Of a stretch of 64,000 nucleotides of DNA, positions 10,754 through 21,067 are shown piece after piece. The stretch is taken from positions 20,443 to 84,442 of the forward strand of contig JADIIX010000096.1 in NCBI GenBank assembly GCA_027604505.1. Direction: 5' to 3'. Source of the stretch: Gonapodya sp. JEL0774. Taxonomy: Eukaryota > Monoblepharomycota > Monoblepharidomycetes > Monoblepharidales > Gonapodyaceae. Both the position numbers and the translations under genes were made by a program. The first letter of the stretch is position 1, and each line of letters opens with the position of its first letter. Below the pieces are notes generated by a model. The model made no database searches. It was not told where the DNA came from and was given only the letters and a program-made list of their open reading frames with translations.

Positions 10754-12352
10754 ATGCCATTCAAACGCATTGCGATCGCGGGTGCTTCTCAATCTCCCAA
10801 CGGGCATTCAACAGGCTATGCCATCGCCAAGCGCGCGCTGTTGGAACTCAAGGAGCGTGATGGTTTTGAAACAGTAGTGATCCTTGGACGAAAGAAGACG
10901 GTTCGTTCTGGTGGCGTTTTTTTTTTGACATGATATGAGGGATAAGCTCTACGGCTCTTGTATATGTCGTCCTCGATTCGGATGCTACGGACGGAATCTT
11001 CTTCGTTGGACTTATATTCGCGTTGCTCGGAACTTCCATCATATCCGTAACTGACAGTTTGATTTCATTTCTTTCAAAACCGTAGTCGGCAGATAAGCAA
11101 GCATCTGTTGACTTACTCGTTCAAATGGGGGCCGAATATCTTCCCATTGAGTATGCGGACATTGAGGGCACTGCCCGCGCTCTAAAAGAACGTCGCATTG
11201 ACTGTGTCATATCGTGTCTGTCTGTTGCTGGTAAGGTCATTGTTACTCAAAAGCTGAACTCATCTTCTGTGAGATGACGACATGTTCACGAAATATCGGA
11301 AGATCCACAAGCAATTGGCGTGGCTGAGGTAAACCTCGTAAAAGCCGCCGCAGAAGGAGGTGTAAAACGCTTCTTCCCTAGCCAGTGGGTTTGCCGAGAG
11401 TGTCTTACACCAGGCTTCCTCTGTGTCGAACATTTGTGTCCTTGTCGTTTACAGGTACGGACCCGACGACGATAATCTCCCTCGTGAGCGCGTCTGGCGT
11501 ATATCTGAGCGAAAAGCCAATGTAGCTAAGTTGGTGGAGAATCTCGGCATGGAAGTAACCAAGGTATGCTGAGTTTTGTAAACGAATTAACCGCACTCAA
11601 GGACTGACTGCACCCTTCATTTCGAATTTGAAGGTCGTCACGGGAATATATTATGAGGCATTGTTCACGGACAATGGCGTTTTTCACTGGCAAGATGACG
11701 GAGTGTCTGCCCCAAAGGGCATCATTTGCGGCGAGGAAGGGCGCGGAACAGTCATGGCAATGGCTCTGGAGGATGTGGGTTGGCTCTCACACTTTCTCCG
11801 GCACATAAAGCCGTACTTCATTGTCGTTTCGTGCCTTGGACTTAAACAGATTGCAAACTACGTCGTTGCCATGCTCAAGGCCCAAGACACCTCCCTTACC
11901 GCAAACCGCGCCGTCCGACTTAGTACTGAGACATTCCGGACAGGAGAAGAGTTTCGGATATTTGAGGAGGTGACAGGTGCGTAGTCAAGCATGTTTTCTA
12001 TTTGTATTCCGACCCGCCTGATCTCAACTGGCGACTTGAAGGCCGCACAGTGGAACGGGTACGTTACCCTTTGGGACATCCTATCAAGGATCGAGGGAAG
12101 TTCCCCCAATATCCTCGCCTGGTGGCTTGTGACCATGTGAGCTCCACTTCTTCGTGGCGAGTCTTTCTTCTAATCTTGTTAATTGTTATATTGACTTGAA
12201 ACTAGTACTACATAAACCCAAAACTCCTCGACAATCACCTCTTCCCCGAGGTAAAGCCTTTGACTTTGCGACAGTGGCTACGGAAAGTAGTGGAGGAGAC
12301 GGGCACGGGCAGCTTAACATTCCCCGCAGGTAGTTCGAGGGCTAGGATGTAA
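10754..12352 (+). CDS. NmrA-like / isoflavone-reductase-like NAD(P)-binding protein
   Basis: Eight exons (10754-10900, 11086-11230, 11303-11384, 11455-11563, 11634-11774, 11850-11976, 12051-12136, 12206-12352) give 327 residues. The N-terminal Rossmann motif is IAIAGASQSPNGHSTGYAIA, then VVILGRKKT, IDCVISCLSV, AEGGVKRFFPSQYGPD and LEDIANYVVAML, all in the order of atypical short-chain dehydrogenases of the NmrA/isoflavone reductase group. Members are either NADPH reductases of small phenolics or redox sensors; which applies here cannot be told. The 75-nt intron 11775-11849 is a multiple of three and stop-free, so an unspliced form would still be read through. Confidence 0.85.
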
Positions 12353-12608
12353 TGTTACCTACACATGTTTGTTGTCCAATACTCAATCATGAGAATGCTT
12401 GGAACTTTAGGCGCGTTTACTGTAAGATCTCTATCCAAGATCCCAAGTGTGAGATCGCTACTGTACTGTACTGTAAGATCTCTTGTTCAGGTAAGTTCAA
12501 TGTTGGGTCAACAAACCTTGTAGGATGACGTGGATGCTGATTCGGTGGAAGCAAACTGCGGCACATATGACCTCATTAACCTACTGAATTGCAACAAGAA
12601 TCCAGGAC
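12353..12608. other. intergenic region upstream of acetate transporter gene
   Basis: About 256 bp with repeated short motifs (gtaagatctct around 12423 and 12473; ctgtactgtactg near 12460). No coding signal was seen. It presumably holds the terminator of the NmrA-like gene and the promoter of the transporter. Confidence 0.3.
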
Positions 12609-14177
12609 ATGACGTCCCGAGCGGCCTACCCCGCCAAAATGGCTGCCGAGGCTGATCTCATGCGCGCTCGTATTCGCAACTACACCACTGCAACTGCGGT
12701 GAACAACGTTCAAACCCAACCGAACACAAACGGTGAAGAGATGCGGCAAGATGTCAAGAAGTTGCACAATCACCCCCACACGAATGTTGTGCAGTCGATA
12801 TCCGCGGCGCCTTTTGGCGACGACAAAGCCGCGGGGGCTGGAGCCGGATACGTGGGTAACCAGCCTTCCGACATCCACTTTGTGTCGCAGCGTGAATTTG
12901 TTTTATTTAGATGGATGCAACGGAGCATAACACTGGCGCTCTTCGTCATCGAAAGTCGTCCGCTCCGACGGAAGGTGCCGAGATCAACGAAGCCGCCTAC
13001 AGAAGGAGAGGATCATACCCGTTTAAACCAGTAGTGTGAGGATTCCGTTTCAGTTTGTTTGGTATCGGAGTTTTCATTTGTTGTCAAGGCACTCACCGTG
13101 TTTGCTCTCAAGCTACCCAACACACTGGGACCCAGAATCGATCCAAAGAGTCACTGTAACGGATTGGAGTGCCGCGATTGGCAATCCTTCGCCATTTGGT
13201 TTGTATTGCTTCTCTGTAACAACGATGATTTTCGGTTTCATCAACATTGGTGGTATGTGATGCGAGAGATCAGATTTGTTGTAGTAAGGGTTCGTCGTCC
13301 TAACCCCCCGTTCTACGCTTCACTTCTCAAATATTTTAGTGGGACCAACTCCGGGATTCATCATGCTGGGCATGAACTGGGCAATCGTGCATGCTGGTTT
13401 GGGACAAGTTCTCGCAGGAGTAAGTTTTTTCACCTCAACAGAGTACAGCTCGAGATAGTGAAACCTATCATGAATTCTAGATCTATGAGTTAAACAGGGG
13501 ACAAACGTTTGCTGGAACCACTTTTACGACGTAAGGTTATCTGGGGGTTTGAGGTGCTCTTTTCACGAATCGCACAACAAATTTGCCGATTAGCTTTGGG
13601 CTCTTCTGGCTCGGACTGGGTATGTACTACCTCATGGTTATTCTTGGTGTCATTCCACCAGAAGAGACTGTCGTGAGGTGGCCGGTGAGATTTCTCGCAT
13701 CGTACGACATGGTGTAAAACACACACATCTGACAAGCATGTTCGCAAGTTCTTCATTTCGTTCATGATGTGAGACCAAAGTCGCTTTAAAACGAACAATC
13801 ACCGGTTGTGACCTTCATCGGTCCTTTTCGTTCATGAAGCTGGGCGGCAATATCCTTTTCCATCTTCATAATAACAACCCAGCATTCCATATGCTTGATG
13901 CTGATCTTCGGATTCGCGACTTGTTCGTTCGTGTGCACAGCGTTGTCCAACTTTACGCATGTGCTCGCCATCATTGGCGGAGGTTTTTCAATCGCGCTGG
14001 GAGTCGTAGGTGAGTGGTCGAAAGTCGAAAGGCAACTGCCGAGAAAGCTCGATCAATTGCGATCAACAAACCCGTGCCTGTGTTCTTTCAACAGGAATTT
14101 ATACGGGCACCGCTGTACTTGTGGACGAAACTGTCGGTCGGATGATCCTTCCGATAGGATTGATGGGGAAGGACTAA
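12609..14177 (+). CDS. GPR1/FUN34/YaaH (AceTr) family acetate/ammonia transporter
   Basis: Exons 12609-12851, 12911-13035, 13113-13252, 13340-13419, 13481-13530, 13594-13672, 13883-14009 and 14095-14177 give 308 residues. The family has six membrane helices and moves acetate/succinate or ammonium across the plasma membrane. The signature NPSPFGLYCFSVTTMIFGF is clear, followed by PTPGFIMLGMNWAIVHAGLG, LAGIYELNRGQTFAGTTF and FGLFWLGLGMYYLMVILG. The last helices lie in CLMLIFGFATCSFVCTAL and VLAIIGGGFSIALGVVG. The roughly 110-residue N-terminal cytosolic part is hydrophilic and unlike yeast Ady2. The 210-nt intron 13673-13882 is long; a missed short exon there would complete the usual GTGA...GLYLIGW region, so exon 7's start is the least certain point. 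Confidence 0.85.
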
Positions 14178-15194
14178 AAGAGAGGTGACACGTTTCCACG
14201 ACTACTATTTTGAGGACGACGGGAAAGTTGGCATTACTTAACTAGCGATGAGTGTTTGGAAACATTTCCGATGGGATTTTGCGATGCAGAATAATCTGCA
14301 CTGCCAGCAGCAAGCCTGACTTCAGCCATTTCCGCCATGAGTTGATCAACCAAAACTGAGCAGCAGGAGTAGTTAGAATCACAGTGCACGACTGGTGGAG
14401 GTTTACTCTCCTCTTTCTGGAATAAATTGGTTGACAAGTTTGTTCAAGGGTTTGAGCCAGAAGGTGTAAGTAGCGAGTTTCATCCCATAACGCAAATACA
14501 ATGGGTGATCTAGCAAGAAGGAAATGTTGCTTGTCGACGTTCACCCGCCTTTCTTTCTCCCCCACGCTATGAAAACTTCTTCGCGACTTCCGTGACCGCT
14601 TGGCAAACCCGCTTTTCCGATTATATAAAATTTTATTTATTGAGATATGTGTGTTCATTTGCCACCGGGGCGCCGTTGGTTCGGCTGTCACCTTTCGACA
14701 AACCCACTCTGTGCCCTCTCAACACCGAGAAATTAATCTAAACAAATAATGGATTTTACTAACGGGAGTTTGGCACCACGTACATCAGAAAGATAGGTTG
14801 CAGCTTGGCGCGCCGTGGATGTGGGGGGGCTGTGGATGGCAGGTGGATCGGAGCTGATCCTTTTTGTGCCCAGACGAATCTTGGCAGGGGGTCAAGGCCA
14901 GATGTGATTCACGTGATTTGTAGACACGAGCGCACGAGCAGGATATCTTGAATTCGGATTGAAATCACGGAAATTCACGAATTGACAGCGAGAAAATGAG
15001 TGGGCGGGCTGCCTATCAGAATTATACTGTCATGCATGTTGAGTACTGTGGACAGCCACATGCCGATCAGTCCAAAAGCACCGCCAAGCGTCAGTTTGGC
15101 GGAACGAACGCATTCAACTCTTAGAGAAAAAAAAAAATTTGGGCACGATTTACAATCACGCACTGCTACAGACGTCGCAGATTGGGCGAATCTC
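14178..15194. other. intergenic region, no gene recognised
   Basis: About 1 kb without convincing coding homology on either strand. A TATA-like AT-rich tract (tatataaaattttatt) lies near 14620-14637. The block around 14795-14880 is GC-rich. The 3' part is probably the promoter and leader of the glyoxal-oxidase-like gene. Confidence 0.3.
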
Positions 15195-17925
15195 ATGTCG
15201 GAACTTACACCTCTTCGTGTGGGAGATCCTGAGGCGGAATCAAATCCGGATGCTCATTCCCATTCACTCGATCAACCACGACACTCTCGACTGGCTTCGT
15301 ATGAAAACGCAAGTCTGATCGGACATGAGCAGCATGAGCAGACACGACTGTTCCACGGAAACTCCCACCAGTCTCGAGTGGCGAACGATGAAATAATCGT
15401 AAAGCCAAGATATCCGAAAATGTCTTCTCTCAAAGAGGGTGCGTCAAATCGAAGGACGAATAGAAGTCTTTGGTTGCTCCTGTGTGGTAAGTCTCTCCAC
15501 TGGTCTTCATACATCAGTGTATTCACCGTGTCCATTACGCAGTCTCGGCCACTCTACTGGTGGCAAGTCTTGCCCTGGTAGCTGTGTTTCTCTTCCGGCT
15601 CCTGCCGAACACTTCCCAGTCTGCTTCTGCAGACGCTGGATTTGGATTTCAGTCTGGAAATGTGAACTCGAGTCCCACCACAACCAGTTTATCTTCAGCC
15701 ACTACATCGACCGCCATCACCTCATCACCTAGCCCTCTACCCTTTTCTGGAAGGTGTGGAAAAGACTTTGGGGGTGCGACGTGTCGTGAGCAAATCGGAA
15801 GCTATGTTTGTTATGTCCTCTTCACGAACACTCTTTTTTTTTTGCAGCAACCGGCGTGAGTAACCTGACTGGTGGCTACACTCCGTGCTGTGGGGCCGAC
15901 GGATATTGTGGAGACTCTTTCTTTTCTTGCGGGGAGGGATGTCAATCTGGCTGCAACGCTTTCCTACCAGCAACCGATCTGGCGAATGGGGGAAACTTCG
16001 CACTACGTGGAAGAAGTGGTGTCCCCGCAATGCATGTTATACTTATTCCCAACACCAACAACGTGATTATGTTGTCAAAACAAGAGGATTTTGTCGAGTC
16101 GCTCCTGCCGGACGGCCGTTATGCGGTCAGCACCGAATGGAACTCCCAAACTCTCAGCTTGGAGTCGCTTGATCTCAAATCCAATCCATTCTGCTCTGGC
16201 GTGGGTCAAATGGCTGATGGACGGCTCATCTCGGTAGGGGGAAGCGCACGTGAGTGGTGTTTTGTTGGACCAGAGTCCGGGACACCAGCGTTTGAATCTC
16301 ATGAATCCCTTCCGTCCCCTTTCTCACAGAAAACAGTGACACAACCGTTGCAACTGGATACAATGGAATCAGGATTCTGACGCGGCCGTGCGATAATGCC
16401 ACGGTTCTGTGCGACTGGGCAGAGACGGACTTGGTCGGAACCCTCCAGAGACCACGCTGGTATCCAACTATAGTCAGCCTACCAGACGGTAGGATGGTGA
16501 GTGGGAAAAAGTCTTCGTAGGAGGGTACATGCGATTCTGAGTATCTCTCGGTATAGTTCATAATCGGTGGAATAGGCCAGTACGACCAGGGGCTTCAGGT
16601 CAACAGACTGACAAACCAACCAAACTACGAGTTCTACCCTCAACAGCCAGCGGGTGTTTTTACACTGGACCTCCTGACCGCGCCGAACGTTGTCCCCTTC
16701 CAGTTGTATCCCCACGTACATGTCCTGCGGAGCGGAAACTTATTCATAATGGCCGGCGTTAGCAGCATCATTCTTAACCCTTTGACAAACAACGTGGTGA
16801 AAAATTTGCCAGATCTTGAAGGTTGGTCTTTTATTTGCTTTGAATGAAGTGTGAGGTAGTAATGTTCACTGATTGTCACCGGTTACTCTGTCCAGGAATT
16901 AACCCACGCACGTATCCCGGTGTTGGTGCTGTCACTCTCCTTCCAATCTCTTTTTCCGACAACTATACTTCACATATTTTGGTGTGCGGTGGTGGTCACC
17001 CTGATTTGTGGATCGAACAGAACGCAACCGACACGTGTGGAATAAGTAGGTTCAACAAAGTGAGAAGCCTCTGAGTTGCTTGACACGATGTAACCCGATT
17101 TCCGCAGTTACTCCAGAAATCTCGAAGCCGATCTGGGACTTGTCTGAGACCCTCCCCCAGAACCGAGTTATGGTGCATCCCACCCTCTTACCGGACGGTT
17201 CGATCCTTTTCATCAACGGTGCGAGGCAAGGTCACCAAGGCTGGGAAGTCGCGAAGAATCCCGTCTTTGCTCCAGATTTATTTATTCCTGGTGCCCCAAA
17301 GGGCAAGCGATGGTACACCCTTCAGGCATCAAATATTGCCCGAATGTGTACGTTTGCAACGATGAGAACTTTTTCAGTGCTGCCAAAGATTCATTTCTCG
17401 GTGTACCTTTGGTAGATCATTCTATCTCCCAGTTGATGCCCGACGCAACTGTACTCGTCACGGGGTCCAATCCGCATGATAAACCAAATCTTACGAACAT
17501 TTATCCAACGGAATATCGAAACGAAATATTCACGCCACCTTACTTGCTCAATGGAAAGGCAAGACCAGTGCTCACCGGATTTCCCTCTGCAGTGAAACCA
17601 GGGGAAGCCTTCACCGTGTCAGGAACGTTTGATGCAACGAAGGCACTTCAAGCATCGTTTTTCTTCCCTGGTGGCGTCACTCACGCTCTCCATATGAGCA
17701 CAAGACTCGTCTTTGTGAGTATCGATGTGTTCGCTGTGGACGCAGACATCTTCTTGACAAGGAGCTGCATTGAATTAGGCTCCAATCACGATATCGTCCA
17801 CGACAACTTTACAAATCACAACACCGCCAGATAACAATGTCATTCCACCTGGATTCTATATTGTCTACATTATCAATGATGGCGTTCCGAGCATTGGACA
17901 GTGGTTGCAAATCAAGCAGTCGTGA
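15195..17925 (+). CDS. membrane-anchored glyoxal-oxidase-like copper radical oxidase with chitin-binding domain
   Basis: Nine exons (15195-15486, 15543-15785, 15848-16249, 16330-16496, 16557-16821, 16896-17045, 17108-17347, 17416-17714, 17779-17925) give 734 residues. A hydrophilic N-terminus of about 95 residues precedes one membrane segment (TLLVASLALVAVFLFRLL), suggesting a type II anchor. A Ser/Thr linker follows. A type-1 (hevein) chitin-binding domain comes next with the usual eight Cys: CGKDFGGATC, CCGADGYC, CGEGCQSGC. The oxidase domain then shows NPFCSG (Cys near 294), RPRWYPT (Tyr near 357), MYHSISQLMPDATVLVTGSN (Tyr-His near 587-588) and THALHMSTR. These match the Cys-Tyr cofactor and copper ligands of AA5_1 glyoxal oxidases, which oxidise aldehydes to make H2O2. 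Substrate is not determined. Confidence 0.85.
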
Positions 17926-20900
17926 CACAATCATTACCTTTTTGTATTATACGCAACAATCTTATATTCACGATAATTTATCACAGCCACTATTTTCGAG
18001 ATGATGAAGAGTCATTCACGTAGACGAGACCAGTAATGCGAAGAATTCCAGAAGACACGGCTTTTCACCATTTCCATCGAATGACGGATCTCAGCGGTTC
18101 CATTCTTGACCGATTGACCTGCCGACCACGTCAGTCATCAGAGCTTCAATAGACATTTCTGACTACGCAACAGCTATGAGTTGAGTCGACGAAATTATCA
18201 TGTACTCGAGCATCACATTCGCTCGGTAATTCCCACGTCCTTAGTAGTATTTCAAACGTGTTCGTACCAAAACGAACCAACTAGATTAGTTCTTCCAACG
18301 GAAAATTTGATGGATTGTGCAATATTCTGTAGCTGTTCAGGATATTTGTTCACAGAGACGGAACTGGGTACGCATGAAGAGAGTCAAGGAGATGTCAATA
18401 CAAAAGTGCGCATTCACCCCTGGAGCTCAAAGGGCAGAAGAGGGATGCTTACGTGCTAGAGCATGGCCAAAGGGAAAGGGGTATGAAAATGATCGAGCAA
18501 GTGGCAGAACAGGTATCCTCCATAGAGTGTCCCCTGAAGCGGACTCAGCGACAGCAAAACCCGTTATTCTGTTTGTATGGGACACGCGATAGCCAACTGA
18601 CGCACTTTTTCACATTCCGTGCACCCGAATGCTCTTTAGGCGCGCTGGTGTTGGAGAAAACGTCGAAACTCCACCAATCATCGTGAAGCCAAGCGTGATA
18701 TTACAACTGGCGGGATTTCTTTTGTTGCCACACGATTATGCTCACACAAGCCGCTGAGCGCCGTAGTTCTAGTATAATGGGAGATGATGCCGTTTTCTGA
18801 TCACCTCTGACGGCATACCAGCGGACTCTGCACGAGTCGCACCAGGGCACTAAACCATGATGAGCTTCGACTATAACAACATATATACAATATCTTGGTC
18901 TTGATGGTCCTCAACTTGCTGGATCTATGGTGTATAGCCAGGAATCGATCAAAGTGCTTTCGGAGGGGGTCGTTCTCCATCTTGGACAACAAATAAGCAC
19001 TTCCTAGTATCCGATCGTCTACTACTTGCTCTGTATAAGACAATATTGCCGCGGAGCAAATGTGTCAGCACATGAAATCGAATCTTGCATGCTCGTGTCC
19101 GCTGACCGATTATGTGAGAGATCAAACACGGCTCCCTGACGCCTTGGGAGTGAATCACGTACAAATGTATGTATGATAAAGCGCGGCAGGGAGGTTCTTT
19201 TGCTGAAACATCGGGTTTCTCCCGGCGGCACACAAGGAGGCTTAGGGTTATATGACAATATGGGGAGTCTATTATCATCCACGATAATATCCATTTAGCA
19301 ATAAACGAATTTCTGCCAGTATTGGTGTTGTCCGAACTTGCTTGGTGGTTCAGGTGACCACATCGTTCACTCTCATCCCAACTGTTATTTCGCGGTTCAT
19401 TTTCTGCTTGAGGCAACAATCTGCCGGAACGCTGGACTGGCAATCAGACTGGATGGACTTCGGGTTATTTCAAACAGGACAGATGTCAAGCCATTCTTGG
19501 AAGAGACGACGGGCATCCGTCACTTCTGCTGCAATCGATGTGGCATCGAGAGCTTCCATTTTGTATTTTACTGCAGTCTGTCCAATGTCATGAAGCCAAG
19601 CACAGTACGCAACAAGTGCTCAACTCAAAAATGTGTTTCAATGTCATGATCAGCTGTCGTGATAATTTTCTGTGTTGTTGTTTGGGATCCATGTGTCCGT
19701 GGGCGATGTGCCCACTCGACCGAGGAAACAGGACACGCCTAAACCCGACAGGCCCTAGTGTCGAGCCGCGCAAGGGGCAGCAACGAGGCGCGAGGAGAGG
19801 AAGCCGGCCAGAGGGGGCGGGCGGTGCTGCCAGAATCCGGGCCGGTGGGCAAGGAGGCCCCGAGCCCACCAGCCGCCATGCATTTGTTGATGTAACAGCA
19901 GAAAAAAAAAAGACAAAGAACAACTAAAGAGAGACGAGCTGCGCAGAGCCGAACAGACATCACAGGCAGAGTGGCGAAGTCCACACAAAAACAAAAAACC
20001 GAGCCATCGCTCCAGCTGAGACGAAGTTGGCGAGCATGTCAGCAAGTCCCCGGCTTCCACATCCCCAACCATTCCCACCTGAGACGACGTTGTCGAGAGT
20101 GTGGGGAAAGGGCCGGGGCGCACAATGTAAGCCCCCCACTCGGTGCACGGGGCCCGTCCTAAGCCCACCCCTGGATCCAACGCACCGACTCCCCCAAATG
20201 CCGCAAATCAACAGCTTTTTAACTGAAAATTGCACCAAGTTTTTCAACTTTCTACCCTAAATGCGCACCTATATGGCGCATCAATCCCCAACTCCTCCCT
20301 TTCTAGTCTCTCCGTAGCCCCATTTGACATGATCGTTTCCGCTGTATTCTAGTGCTCGAACCAAAATACATTACCACTACCAAGATCTTTGTTGAAACTA
20401 CCGCATCCAGTGGCGTCCAGTTTGGATTAACCAATTTTTCCGTTGCTGCATACAGAACCTTCGCGTGGTCTCGTAGAGCCAAAAATGCTCGAGAATATAT
20501 CACCAATTGCGGGCCAACCTTGACAAAAAGAAGCCCAAATTCGCACCTATCCGGACCAGGATTTGGCCAACTTTGGGTCTAAAATCGCACTTTTTTAGGA
20601 CCGGCATATTGGGGAGTCTGTACGGGACTCGCCAGCTGTAGAATAAAGTGACGAGGTGTTATAATATAGTGAGCCAATCGCGAAATCACATTGGTGACTG
20701 CATCTAATATGTACTTGGAGAGATATCCGAACATACATATTATGTATTATGTAAACAAACCGCGAGATCTGACTTTCGACAAACAGGCGACTGAGGAGCT
20801 AAATTCACAACCACCCGATGTAAAAACACAAGAGCAAACTCTTTGAGATGCAGTGTTATTGCCACCACGTCTGTTGGTATTTTCTGTCTATGATTATGGT

Positions 20901-21067
20901 ATTTTTGTTGTGCCAGTTCGGCCAAATGAAGAACCCTTCACCAAAGGGAATAAAGGAAATGCCGCGGAAGTTCGGGGATACACCACAACTCCACAAACAA
21001 AAGGCGGAACGAGGCGCGGTTCAACAAGGCGAAACACAAGCACAGCCGGGAGAGAAATAGAAGGGTG
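17926..21067. other. 3.1-kb gene-poor interval with a GC-rich block
   Basis: No gene family could be recognised on either strand. Short ORFs are scattered and lack splice-compatible continuity. A GC-rich block (about 19735-20170) with pyrimidine-rich antisense strand interrupts otherwise AT-richer DNA. Between about 20215 and 20600 related short phrases recur (caacttt...aaatgcgcacctat; caactttgggtctaaaatcgcac), including the inverted pair atgcgc/gcgcat near 20260. This could be a decayed mobile element, but no transposase, terminal repeats or target duplication was found. Confidence 0.35.

Noticed and set aside
14242-14691. A 149-codon minus-strand frame
   Set aside because: Low-information product in an AT-rich intergenic region; no motif or splice support.
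19971-20162. CRECGERAGAHN as a retroviral-type zinc knuckle
   Set aside because: The CCHC spacing is not met and no gag or polymerase homology surrounds it.
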